Of a stretch of DNA of 61,210 nucleotides, positions 1-7,165 are shown in pieces. The stretch covers positions 1 through 61,210 of the forward strand of contig NZ_BAFV01000067.1 of assembly GCF_000308515.1 (NCBI RefSeq), read 5' to 3'. This DNA is from Nocardia carnea NBRC 14403. Its GTDB lineage: Bacteria > Actinomycetota > Actinomycetes > Mycobacteriales > Mycobacteriaceae. A model generated the notes under the pieces. That model did not search any database. It saw nothing but the letters and a program-made list of their open reading frames with translations, and was not told the DNA's origin. Made by a program: the position numbers and the translations under genes. Position 1 is the stretch's first letter. Every line of letters begins with the position of its first letter.

Positions 1-597
1 CCGGATGCGCCGGCCGGGCGCGGACTACAACTGTGGATCGCACTGCCCGATACGCACCGCGATATCGCACCGCATTTCGAGCAGCATCGCGATCTGCCGG
101 TGCACCACATTCCGGGTTTGCGTGCGACCGTTCTACTGGGAACGCTGGCCGGGGTCACCTCACCGGCGATGATCTACACCCCGCTGGTCGGCGCGGATAT
201 CGAGATCGATCCCGCCACCACGACCACGCTGCGGACGAATCCGGCCTACGAATACGCGGTCCTGGTGGTCGAGGGCGAAGTGACCGTGGCCGGTGTCGAG
301 ATGACCGCGGGCCCGCTGCTGTACCTGGGTACCGGGCGCGCGGATATGGAGTTGTCCAGTGCCGGCGGCGCCCGGTTCGCGTTGGTCGGTGGTGAGCCGC
401 TGGCCGAGGAACTGGTGATGTGGTGGAATTTCGTCGCCCGCGAGCATGCGGAGATCGCCGCGGCCCGCACCGACTGGGAGCAGCGCAATACCGCCCGCTT
501 CGGTGATATCGCGGGTCATCCACCCGAGCAGCGGATCCCCGCACCGCCGCTACCCGGCGGGGAGTTGAAACCCCGTGGCCGCCGGCCGCGCGGCTGA
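1..597 (+). CDS. Pirin family protein, C-terminal part (5' end outside window)
   Basis: The open frame runs from base 1 without a start, so the N-terminal half lies outside the window; about 198 codons remain. The visible part reads GLQLWIALPDTHRDIAPHF and then a second cupin-like half (PLVGADIEI, YEYAVLVVEGEVTVAG, GPLLYLGTG), ending in the conserved pirin tail FVAREHAEI. Pirins are bicupin proteins that bind Fe(II) in their N-terminal cupin; the metal ligands are not in view. Some act as quercetinases or transcription cofactors, but the substrate cannot be told here. It ends 129 bases before the MerR regulator and is probably a separate unit because a promoter lies between them. Family assignment is firm, function is open. 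Confidence 0.85.
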   Translation, partial: PDAPAGRGLQLWIALPDTHRDIAPHFEQHRDLPVHHIPGLRATVLLGTLAGVTSPAMIYTPLVGADIEIDPATTTTLRTNPAYEYAVLVVEGEVTVAGVEMTAGPLLYLGTGRADMELSSAGGARFALVGGEPLAEELVMWWNFVAREHAEIAAARTDWEQRNTARFGDIAGHPPEQRIPAPPLPGGELKPRGRRPRG

Positions 598-614
598 ATA
601 GTTCTCCGCGCCGC

Positions 615-645
615 TTGCCTGGAGTCCACTCCAGGTGGATAGCGT
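615..645 (+). promoter_or_regulatory. MerR-type promoter with 19-bp spacer and central dyad
   Basis: The -35 is TTGCCT (615-620) and the -10 is TAGCGT (640-645), giving the over-long 19-bp spacer typical of MerR-regulated promoters. A perfect dyad CCTGGAGT-CC-ACTCCAGG (618-635) fills the spacer. The site lies about 80 bases upstream of the MerR gene, so autoregulation of the merR-AKR operon is the direct inference. Confidence 0.7.
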
Positions 646-726
646 TGTCACTGTTCGACGAGAGGACGCGGCGCACCCGACCAAAAGGGCTGTGGCGCAC
701 TATTTTCAGGACAAAAGGGGAATCCC

Positions 727-1164
727 GTGAGCCTTTCCGTACCGACCGGCGACGAGCCCGGCCGGGATATCCCCCGGCATACGATCGGCGCCGCCGCCCG
801 GCACTGCGGGCTGAGCCAGGACACCCTGCGCTGGTACGAGCGTATCGGCCTGCTCTCCCATATCGGCCGCGACCACACCGGTAGACGCCGGTTCAGCGAC
901 CGAGACCTCGAATGGCTCACGCTGATCACGCGGCTGCGCACCACCGGTATGTCGGTCGCGGACATGATCCGCTACGCGCAGCTGGTCCGGGCCGGGGAGA
1001 GCACCGTCCCGGAGCGGCTCGCCATGTTCCGCGCCACCCGCGCCGAGGCCCTCGACCGTATCGCCGAACTCCAGCAGACCGTGGCGACCCTGGATTACAA
1101 GATCGCGCTCTACGAGGAACACACCGCATCCGCCGCCCGGTCTCCCGACAACGCCGCATCGTGA
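727..1164 (+). CDS. MerR family transcriptional regulator
   Basis: 145 residues from a GTG start preceded by an AAGGGG ribosome site. The N-terminal winged helix (about residues 17-85) carries the family signature TIGAAARHCGLSQDTLRWYERIGLL. A C-terminal dimerisation helix follows (RIAELQQTVATLDYKIALYEEH). There are no cysteines in the C-terminal tail, so it is not a metal-sensing MerR and resembles the regulators paired with oxidoreductases. The aldo/keto reductase gene starts 14 bases downstream, so the two are cotranscribed from the 19-bp-spacer promoter just upstream. The likely role is induction of the reductase by a small electrophile or carbonyl compound; the ligand is unknown. Confidence 0.88.
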   Translation: MSLSVPTGDEPGRDIPRHTIGAAARHCGLSQDTLRWYERIGLLSHIGRDHTGRRRFSDRDLEWLTLITRLRTTGMSVADMIRYAQLVRAGESTVPERLAMFRATRAEALDRIAELQQTVATLDYKIALYEEHTASAARSPDNAAS

Positions 1165-1178
1165 AGGGATTTCCACGA

Positions 1179-2195
1179 ATGACCACCCCCGCAACACTGC
1201 CGAGCACCCCGATGGGCCCAGAAGGGATCCGGGTGGGCATCCAGGGTCTGGGCTGTATGGGTATGAGCGAGTTCTACGGCCCCACCGACCGCGCCGAAGC
1301 CCGCGCAACCCTGGACCGGGCGCTCGAACTCGGCGTCACCCTGTTCGATACCGCCGATATCTACGGTTCCGGCGACAACGAAGAATTCGTCGGCGATTTC
1401 GTCCGCGCCAACCGGGAACAGGTCGTACTGGCCACCAAGTTCGCCATCGTCCGGAAACCGGACGACCCCCACTATCGCGGTATCGACAATTCGCCGGAAT
1501 ACATCCGCGCCGCCGTGGACGCGAGCCTGCGCCGCTTGGGCATCGAAACCATCGACCTCTACTACATGCACCGGCGCGATCCCGGGGTGCCCATCGAGGA
1601 GACCGTCGGCGTGATGGCCGAACTCATCGGGCAGGGCAAGGTACGCGCGCTCGGGCTTTCCGAGGTCACCGGGGAAGAACTGCGCGCCGCCCACGCCGTA
1701 CACCCGATCGCCGCGGTGCAATCGGAATGGTCGCTGTTCTCCCGGGATGTCGAACGCACCGCCGTACCCGCGGCAGCCGAGCTCGGCGTCACCTTCGTTC
1801 CCTACTCGCCGCTCGGCCGGGGTTTCCTCACCGGATCCTTCGCCCAGGCCGCCGAACTGAACGACACCGACTTCCGGCGTCATATGCCGCGTTTCACCGG
1901 TACCAACGCGGCACACAATGCGGCCCTGCTGGCGCCCGTGTACGCGATCGCCGAAGAACGGGGGCTCACGCCCGCACAGGTAGCCCTGGCCTGGGTACAT
2001 TCCCGCGCCCAGGAACACGGGTTGCCGATCGTGCCGATTCCGGGCACCCGTCGTCGCGCCCGGCTGGAAGAGAACGTGTCAGCGGCAACGGTCGCGCTGA
2101 CCGCCGCCGAACTCGCCCGGCTGGAACCGATCGGCGAACAGGTCGCCGGTCCGCGCTACGCGGATATGTCCTTCACCTCCGCGGGCCGCGAGTAG
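1179..2195 (+). CDS. Aldo/keto reductase
   Basis: 338 residues; a TIM-barrel NADPH-dependent carbonyl reductase. The catalytic tetrad is complete: Asp57 and Tyr62 in FDTADIYGSGDNEEF, Lys87 in LATKF and His131 in YYMHRRDP. The C-terminal half has the cofactor-binding part of the barrel (VPYSPLGRGFLTG, VPIPGTRRRARLEEN). The ATG at 1179 was chosen because it lies 14 bases after the MerR stop and gives the usual family N-terminus. It resembles the AKR13/YakC-like group that reduces aldehydes and other reactive carbonyls. The MerR neighbour suggests substrate-induced expression. The physiological substrate cannot be read from sequence. Confidence 0.92.
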   Translation: MTTPATLPSTPMGPEGIRVGIQGLGCMGMSEFYGPTDRAEARATLDRALELGVTLFDTADIYGSGDNEEFVGDFVRANREQVVLATKFAIVRKPDDPHYRGIDNSPEYIRAAVDASLRRLGIETIDLYYMHRRDPGVPIEETVGVMAELIGQGKVRALGLSEVTGEELRAAHAVHPIAAVQSEWSLFSRDVERTAVPAAAELGVTFVPYSPLGRGFLTGSFAQAAELNDTDFRRHMPRFTGTNAAHNAALLAPVYAIAEERGLTPAQVALAWVHSRAQEHGLPIVPIPGTRRRARLEENVSAATVALTAAELARLEPIGEQVAGPRYADMSFTSAGRE

Positions 2196-2341
2196 GGACC
2201 GCGATCTGGGTCCGTTCGTGCACCGGCCACACCGGTCCCCCGGGTACCGCAGCGACCCCCGGGCAACACGGCGCCCCGGCGCCCCGCACGTGCGGACTGC
2301 GGCCGAACGGTGCGCCGCCGAGCGAACAGCATTGCGGGGTG

Positions 2342-3244
2342 TTACTCGGGCAGCGAAGCTCGCCGCTGATCGGACACTGTGGCGGGATGCACAGGCGGCG
2401 ATTCCGGTCCGTCCAAGCGCTGGGTACCGATCACGCGCAGAAGTTCCAGCTTCTCCGCGGCATCAGTTCCCGGCCGCGGCCGGTAGATCAGCAGCCGCTG
2501 GGTCGCGCTGGTGGTGAGCAGCGTTTCGCAATCGAAAGCGATCGCACCGACTTCCGGATGCACGATACTTTTCACATCGGAAAGCCGCACGCTGACCAGG
2601 TGTTCGTTCCACAGCTGTTCGAATTCGGCGCTGGCCGTACGCAGCGCGCCCACATAATCCAGCACATCGGGGTCTTTGGCGCGGCGCGCCGCGGTGGCGC
2701 GCAGATCGGCCACCTGCCGGCGTGATATCCGGTCCACGTCGTCGGGCGGGCAGAAATCGCGGGCCGCCGGGTCGGTGAACCACCGCCAGGCGAAGAAGCG
2801 GTGCCGGCCGGGCAACGCGGTCTGGTCACCGATCAACAGGGTATGCATCCGGTTCTGCACCAAGGTTTCGCCGAGATCGGTGATCACGGCCGCCGGTGTG
2901 TCGTCCAGTTTCGCCAGAACATGCAACATTCCGGGCCCCACATACTTGTCCGGGCCGCTGCTACCCGGCGGAGAGTGATCGCACAAGAAGTAGACGTGGT
3001 CGCGTTCGTCGCGGGTGTAGCGCAGCGCCCGGGTGAGCGCGGCCAGCACCTGCGTGGACGGCCGGGGCCCCCGTGCCTGTTCCAGCCGGGTGTAGTAGTC
3101 GGTGGAGATCCCGGCGAGCGATGCCACCTCGTCACGCCGCAACCCCGGCGTGCGCCGGCGCGAACCCGGCGGCAGCCCGACCTCCGCGGGCGTCAACTGT
3201 TCCCGGCGCCGGCGAAGGAAGTCGGCGAGTTCGCTGCGTTCCAT
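2342..3244 (-). CDS. XRE-type helix-turn-helix regulator with MmyB-like ligand domain
   Basis: 300 residues from the ATG at 3244; a GTG six codons upstream is the alternative start. The N-terminal HTH includes RTPGLRRDEVASLAGISTDYYTRLEQARGP, the hallmark of the actinomycete MmyB-like family. The C-terminal domain (about residues 100-285) is the PAS-like MmyB ligand domain, which binds fatty-acid-like molecules in the structurally studied member; I infer the same fold here. The gene is divergent from the AKR at 3346 with about 100 bases between, the usual arrangement for a regulator and its target. Both start codons are preceded at 3-4 bases by the same ACAGTGGA. Confidence 0.88.
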   Translation of the reverse strand: MERSELADFLRRRREQLTPAEVGLPPGSRRRTPGLRRDEVASLAGISTDYYTRLEQARGPRPSTQVLAALTRALRYTRDERDHVYFLCDHSPPGSSGPDKYVGPGMLHVLAKLDDTPAAVITDLGETLVQNRMHTLLIGDQTALPGRHRFFAWRWFTDPAARDFCPPDDVDRISRRQVADLRATAARRAKDPDVLDYVGALRTASAEFEQLWNEHLVSVRLSDVKSIVHPEVGAIAFDCETLLTTSATQRLLIYRPRPGTDAAEKLELLRVIGTQRLDGPESPPVHPATVSDQRRASLPE

Positions 3245-3345
3245 ATCTCCACTGTCGCGCACCGCGGCGACCGCAGCCAGGGATCGCCGCTCCCCCGATA
3301 AAGCGTCTCTGCCAACGAGGCGAGCGGGTCACCACAGTGGAACCC

Positions 3346-4356
3346 ATGACGAATACACAGACGCAGACCTCGCGGCTGGGCGCTACCGGCCCCACGGTCG
3401 GCCGGATCGGATTCGGCGCCATGGGCCTGTCGGGCGTATACGGCCCCGCCGACGAAACGGAATCGATCGCCGCCGTGCATGCCGCGCTCGATTCCGGCGC
3501 CGGCCTCATCGACACCGGCGATTTCTACGGGAGCGGTCACAACGAGATGCTGGTCGGGCGAGCGATAGCGGGCCGGCCGCGCGATGAGATCACCCTCAGC
3601 GTGAAATTCGGTGGGATGCTCGGCCCGGATATCAGCTGGCAGGGGATGGATACCCGGCCGGCGGCGGTGAAGAACTTCCTGAGCTACAGCCTGCGCCGGC
3701 TCGGCGTGGACCATATCGATATCTATCGCCCGGCCCGGCTGGATCCGGCGGTTCCGATCGAGGACACCGTCGGTGCCGTCGCCGAAATGATCGATGCCGG
3801 ATACGTCCGGCATATCGGCCTGTCCGAGGTGGGCGCCGAAACCCTGCGCCGGGCCGCTGCCGTCCACCCGATCGCCGATCTGCAGATCGAGTATTCGCTG
3901 TTCTCCCGCGGTATCGAAGCCGAAATCCTGCCCACCTGCCGTGAACTGGGGATCGGCATCACGGCCTACGGTGTGCTCAGCCGCGGGTTGCTCAGCGATG
4001 CGCTACGCGGCCGCGGCGGTGCCGCCCTATCGGATTCCCGCGCCGGAATACCGCGCTTCCAGGGCGAGAACCTCGATGCCAACCTGAAACTTGTCGACAC
4101 CCTGGCGGGCCTCGCCCAGGAGCGAGGTGTCACCACTGCGCAACTCGCCATCGCCTGGGTTCTCGGCCGCGGCGACGATATCGTCCCCCTCATCGGTACT
4201 CGCAGCGCGCGACGCTGGGCCGAGTCGGTCGGCGCCGCGGCGATATCGCTCACCCCGGCCGAACAGGCCGCGATCGCCGAGGCGGTACCGGCCGCCGCGG
4301 TGATCGGCAGCCGCTACCCGGAGCCGCTGATGGCCACCTTGGACAGTGAGCGATGA
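3346..4356 (+). CDS. Aldo/keto reductase lacking the catalytic histidine
   Basis: 336 residues, the same TIM-barrel family as the gene at 1179 and clearly related to it (FGAMGLSGVYGPAD, LIDTGDFYGSGHNEML, HIGLSEVGAETLRRA). Asp, Tyr and Lys of the tetrad are present, but the motif holding the catalytic His (YYMHRRDP in the first AKR) reads YRPARLDP here, with Ala at the His position. The protein is otherwise full length and not degraded, so this looks like a functional subfamily rather than decay. The divergent XRE regulator is the likely controller. The substrate is unknown, and the altered tetrad may change reaction type or pH dependence. Confidence 0.9.
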   Translation: MTNTQTQTSRLGATGPTVGRIGFGAMGLSGVYGPADETESIAAVHAALDSGAGLIDTGDFYGSGHNEMLVGRAIAGRPRDEITLSVKFGGMLGPDISWQGMDTRPAAVKNFLSYSLRRLGVDHIDIYRPARLDPAVPIEDTVGAVAEMIDAGYVRHIGLSEVGAETLRRAAAVHPIADLQIEYSLFSRGIEAEILPTCRELGIGITAYGVLSRGLLSDALRGRGGAALSDSRAGIPRFQGENLDANLKLVDTLAGLAQERGVTTAQLAIAWVLGRGDDIVPLIGTRSARRWAESVGAAAISLTPAEQAAIAEAVPAAAVIGSRYPEPLMATLDSER

Positions 4357-4451
4357 GCCACTGACATCCGGCCCCCGAGCGGTGGACCGGTGGCCGGCAC
4401 GCCTCGCGCCCTCGGCTCCGATTCGGCCCCGGGGGCGCGGGCGCCCACCGG

Positions 4452-4925
4452 TTACTTCGCCAGAAGGGCGTCCAGGGCCCGGTAACTGGCGTTGAGCCCT
4501 TCGGCCATACCGGATTGCAGCATGCCGTCCCGCTCCTCGGGTGTATGGAATTGGCTGACGGTAACCACCCGGGTACGCCCGTCACCGAGGTCCTCGAAGG
4601 TCGCGGCGTCGATGGTGATATGCGCGGGCATACCGTCCCATTCGAAGGACTGCACAATCCGTTCCTGGGGCACGATCTCCCGGAACCGGCCCTCGAATCC
4701 GTGGGACTCGCCGTCGGCGCGTTCGACGAAACGCCAGTGTCCACCTTCCCGGAACTCCCAGCGCTCGATATCGAGCTGATTGCCGCGGCCCCACCACTGG
4801 GCCAGCTGTTCGATCCGGCTGTAGGCGGCCCATACGCGTTCGCGGGATGCGTTGAAAACCCGTTCGACGCGAATCTCGCGGTCCGCGGGAGTCGTGACGA
4901 CGGCTTCTTCAGTGGCAGTGCTCAT
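4452..4925 (-). CDS. SRPBCC (AHSA1-like) domain protein
   Basis: 157 residues forming one START/Bet v 1-like helix-grip domain. The AHSA1/CalC-type signature is clear: REIRVERVFNASRERVWAAYS near residues 17-37, AQWWGRG, a GGHWRFVERADG strand, and a C-terminal helix (MLQSGMAEGLNASYRALDALL). Such proteins bind hydrophobic small molecules; no catalytic residues can be assigned. Its start codon overlaps the stop of the upstream ArsR regulator (ATGA), so the two are translationally coupled. ArsR-SRPBCC pairs are common in actinomycetes and are presumed to respond to a lipophilic compound, but the ligand is not known. Confidence 0.88.
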   Translation of the reverse strand: MSTATEEAVVTTPADREIRVERVFNASRERVWAAYSRIEQLAQWWGRGNQLDIERWEFREGGHWRFVERADGESHGFEGRFREIVPQERIVQSFEWDGMPAHITIDAATFEDLGDGRTRVVTVSQFHTPEERDGMLQSGMAEGLNASYRALDALLAK

Positions 4926-5254
4926 TGTTCGTGCTCCGTTCGTTGCAGGAATTCACCGAGACGGTCCATCCGTGCTTCCAGCCTCTGCCGATAGCCCTGC
5001 ATCCAGGCCACCTCCCGTTCGAATACGCCGGGACCGATCCGGCAATACCGGACCCGCCCCTTTTTCTCGGTGACCACCATCCCCGCGTCCTCGAGTAACT
5101 GGATGTGCTTCTTGATACCGGTGAGGGTCATCGAGAAGTCGTCGGCCAGTTCACTGACGGTGGCGGGGCCGCGGCCGAGCCGCTCGAGGATGCCCCGTCT
5201 GGTGGGGTCCGCGAGCGCCCCGAAGGAGGCGTCCAAGAATTCATACTGAACCAT
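4922..5254 (-). CDS. ArsR-family transcriptional repressor
   Basis: 110 residues; a compact winged helix (FGALADPTRRGILERLGRGPATVSELADDFSMTLTGIKKHIQLLEDAGMVVTEKKGRVRYC). The ArsR/SmtB metal motif ELCVCDL is absent, so this is the non-metal subclass usually paired with SRPBCC proteins. No Shine-Dalgarno sequence is visible before the ATG, and a perfect inverted repeat spans the start codon, suggesting a leaderless transcript and autorepression. The downstream SRPBCC gene overlaps its stop by four bases. The inducer is unknown. Confidence 0.9.
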   Translation of the reverse strand: MVQYEFLDASFGALADPTRRGILERLGRGPATVSELADDFSMTLTGIKKHIQLLEDAGMVVTEKKGRVRYCRIGPGVFEREVAWMQGYRQRLEARMDRLGEFLQRTEHEQ

Positions 5255-5266
5255 CTAGTTCAGTAT
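5243..5266. promoter_or_regulatory. Candidate ArsR operator over the start codon
   Basis: A perfect inverted repeat ATACTGAAC-N6-GTTCAGTAT (arms 5243-5251 and 5258-5266) lies across the initiator ATG of the ArsR gene (complement of 5252-5254). Nine-base perfect arms are unlikely by chance in such GC-rich DNA and are AT-rich relative to the surroundings. The position fits autorepression of the arsR-SRPBCC operon. Confidence 0.6.
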
Positions 5267-5297
5267 TAGCGCTCGGTGCCGCAGTGTCAACACGACA

Positions 5298-5747
5298 TCA
5301 CCAGCGATAGTCGAGGAACTTCCCGTCGAATGTGATGACAACCCGATCACCGTCCGGATCCGGCCGGCGTGCGAAGTCGACTTTGAAGTTGATCGCGCTC
5401 ATGATCCCGTCCCCGAACTCCTCGTGGATCAACTCCTTGAGCGCCGGACCGTATACGGAGATCGCCTCCACGAATCGGTAGATGGTGGGATCGCTCATCA
5501 GGGCCGGATCCGCACCGCGGGCGGGTTGCCGGCTCAGACTCTCCGCCACCGCATCGTCCAAGCCCAGCAGATCACACACCTGATGCGCCTGCTCGGCCGT
5601 CATCGGATGCTGCCCGAGCAGCGCGGCCGTCGTCCAAACCAGTGGAGCACCCAGCGCATCGGCAATGGCCGCCCAGGTCAGCCCGCGCCGGACGCGGGCC
5701 GCGACAACGAGTTCCGCAGCCGCACTCTTGCTCATGATCGGTTCCAT
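5298..5747 (-). CDS. cynS: Cyanate hydratase (cyanase)
   Basis: 149 residues, close to the usual 156. The enzyme converts cyanate plus bicarbonate to ammonia and two CO2, detoxifying cyanate and releasing nitrogen. The N-terminal helix bundle resembles an HTH fold (AARVRRGLTWAAIADALGAP). The C-terminal domain carries the catalytic triad in PTIYRFVEAISVYGPALKEL and GDGIMSAINF: Arg91, Glu94 and Ser117, equal to E. coli Arg96, Glu99 and Ser122. The start ATG has a strong AGGAGG six bases upstream. The gene is divergent from an FNT-family channel, with about 250 bases between, suggesting shared control of anion uptake and cyanate breakdown. Confidence 0.95.
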   Translation of the reverse strand: MEPIMSKSAAAELVVAARVRRGLTWAAIADALGAPLVWTTAALLGQHPMTAEQAHQVCDLLGLDDAVAESLSRQPARGADPALMSDPTIYRFVEAISVYGPALKELIHEEFGDGIMSAINFKVDFARRPDPDGDRVVITFDGKFLDYRW

Positions 5748-5902
5748 AGAGACCTCCTGATATCGGAATCACCGGAAATATCGAAAGCCTGCCACCATCG
5801 GGTATATCCGACCGCACCGGTATCGCAGTGTTCACCTCGCCGATACATTCACCGCCGAAAACCTCGAACACACCGCCGTACCGAGAGAAACAGCGCCGGT
5901 GA

Positions 5903-5922
5903 GCACCCGGTTACACGGGTGC
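5903..5922 (+). promoter_or_regulatory. Small hairpin in the FNT upstream region
   Basis: The inverted repeat GCACCCG-N6-CGGGTGC lies 75 bases before the FNT start, inside the cynS-FNT divergent region. It could be an operator or an mRNA leader hairpin. Nothing else in the region supports a specific class. Confidence 0.3.
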
Positions 5923-5996
5923 GCCCGACTCGATACGCCCCGGAAATCCGGGCACCGCACACTTCGCCCACGAGCACTACAAGCGAAGGACCTGAC

Positions 5997-6866
5997 ATGT
6001 CGTACCTCAAACCGGCGGAATTCGTCGGCGCAATGATCGACGCCGGCGAATCGAAAGCATTCATGTCCACGCGCGATACGGTGATCCGCGCCTTCATGGC
6101 GGGTGCGATTCTCGCCCTCGCCGCCGCATTCGCGGTCACCATCACCGTGCAGACGGGCAACGCGCTCGTCGGCGCGGTCCTTTTCCCGGTTGGCTTCTGC
6201 CTGTTGTACCTGCTGGGTTTCGATCTGCTGACCGGGGTATTCACGCTCGTCCCGCTGGCTTGGCTGGATAAACGGCCCGGAGTGAACTGGCGTGCGGTAC
6301 TGCGGAACTGGTCCCTCGTCTTCGTCGGCAATTTCGCCGGCGCGTTCACCGTCGCTGTCATGATGGCCATCATCGTGACCATGGGTTTCTCGATGGATCC
6401 GAACGAGGTCGGTCAGCGCCTCGGCGAAATCGGCGAATCCCGCACCGTCGGTTACGCCGACCACGGCGCGTCCGGGATGCTCACCCTTTTCATCCGTGGC
6501 GTGCTGTGCAATTGGATGGTTTCCACCGGAGTCGTCGCGGCAATGATGTCGACCTCGGTATCCGGCAAGGTGATCGCCATGTGGATGCCGATCATGCTGT
6601 TCTTCTATATGGGTTTCGAGCATTCGATCGTCAACATGTTCCTGTTCCCTTCCGGTCTACTGCTGGGTGGCGATTTCTCGGTCGGCGACTACTTGCTCTG
6701 GAACGAAATCCCTACGGTGATAGGAAATCTGGTCGGTGGTCTGGCCTTCGTCGGCCTCACGCTCTACGCGACCCACGCGCGCACCGCGACCCCCCGGCCC
6801 CGCCCGGCCGGCGAGCCGGTTGCGGAAACCGACAGGGCACCGGCCGACGGCGCCGCCCGGGCTTGA
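5997..6866 (+). CDS. Formate/nitrite transporter (FNT) family channel
   Basis: 289 residues with six hydrophobic segments from about residue 33 to 262 and a Pro/Ala-rich hydrophilic tail. Family hallmarks are GFDLLTGVFTL, GVLCNWMVSTGVV and the central-pore motif FEHSIVNMF, whose His is the conserved pore histidine. FNT proteins are pentameric channels that move small monovalent anions such as formate, nitrite or hydrosulfide with a proton. The start was set at the ATG after GAAGGA, since the longer upstream frame has no family similarity. Its neighbour is cyanase, so the cargo could be cyanate, bicarbonate or nitrite. I cannot choose among these, and the window has no formate or nitrite enzyme beside it. 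Confidence 0.9.
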   Translation: MSYLKPAEFVGAMIDAGESKAFMSTRDTVIRAFMAGAILALAAAFAVTITVQTGNALVGAVLFPVGFCLLYLLGFDLLTGVFTLVPLAWLDKRPGVNWRAVLRNWSLVFVGNFAGAFTVAVMMAIIVTMGFSMDPNEVGQRLGEIGESRTVGYADHGASGMLTLFIRGVLCNWMVSTGVVAAMMSTSVSGKVIAMWMPIMLFFYMGFEHSIVNMFLFPSGLLLGGDFSVGDYLLWNEIPTVIGNLVGGLAFVGLTLYATHARTATPRPRPAGEPVAETDRAPADGAARA

Positions 6867-6880
6867 CCCAGATGGACCTC

Positions 6881-6939
6881 GGCCGAGCAGGGGAGATTCG
6901 AAGCGGGCCGGATCCCGGCCGAGCAGGGAAGATTCGAAG
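6881..6939. repeat. Two-copy direct repeat (23 bp, period 36)
   Basis: GGCCGAGCAGGGGAGATTCGAAG at 6881-6903 recurs at 6917-6939 with one mismatch. It lies just after the FNT stop in the FNT-rpoC convergent gap. It is probably a local duplication with no known function. Confidence 0.55.
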
Positions 6940-7109
6940 GTGCTCAACGAATTCTCGGCCGGGCGGGGCGGCGAATTCCGGCCGATCTACGGAATTCAGG
7001 CACCGCGGTTCACCGGCGCCGCCGAACCGGTACCCGTCACCACCGAGCTGACACCTCGGTACAGCCCGGCGACATCACCGCGATCGGTGTTCCGCCCGGC
7101 ACCGACGCA

Positions 7110-7142
7110 ATCGGCCCCGCACCGAAACGGTGCGGGGCCGAT
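7110..7142 (-). terminator. rpoC terminator hairpin
   Basis: A perfect 15-bp stem (7110-7124 with 7128-7142) closed by an AAA loop lies 24 bases after the rpoC stop. There is no U-tract, as is common for high-GC actinomycete terminators. Being symmetrical, it may also stop FNT transcription coming from the other side. Confidence 0.75.
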
Positions 7143-7165
7143 GTGGCTGTTACCGAACGAACCGA

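Noticed and set aside
5424..5996. 190-codon N-terminal extension of the FNT gene
   Set aside because: It overlaps cyanase on the other strand, has no family similarity, and the ATG at 5997 has a proper ribosome site.
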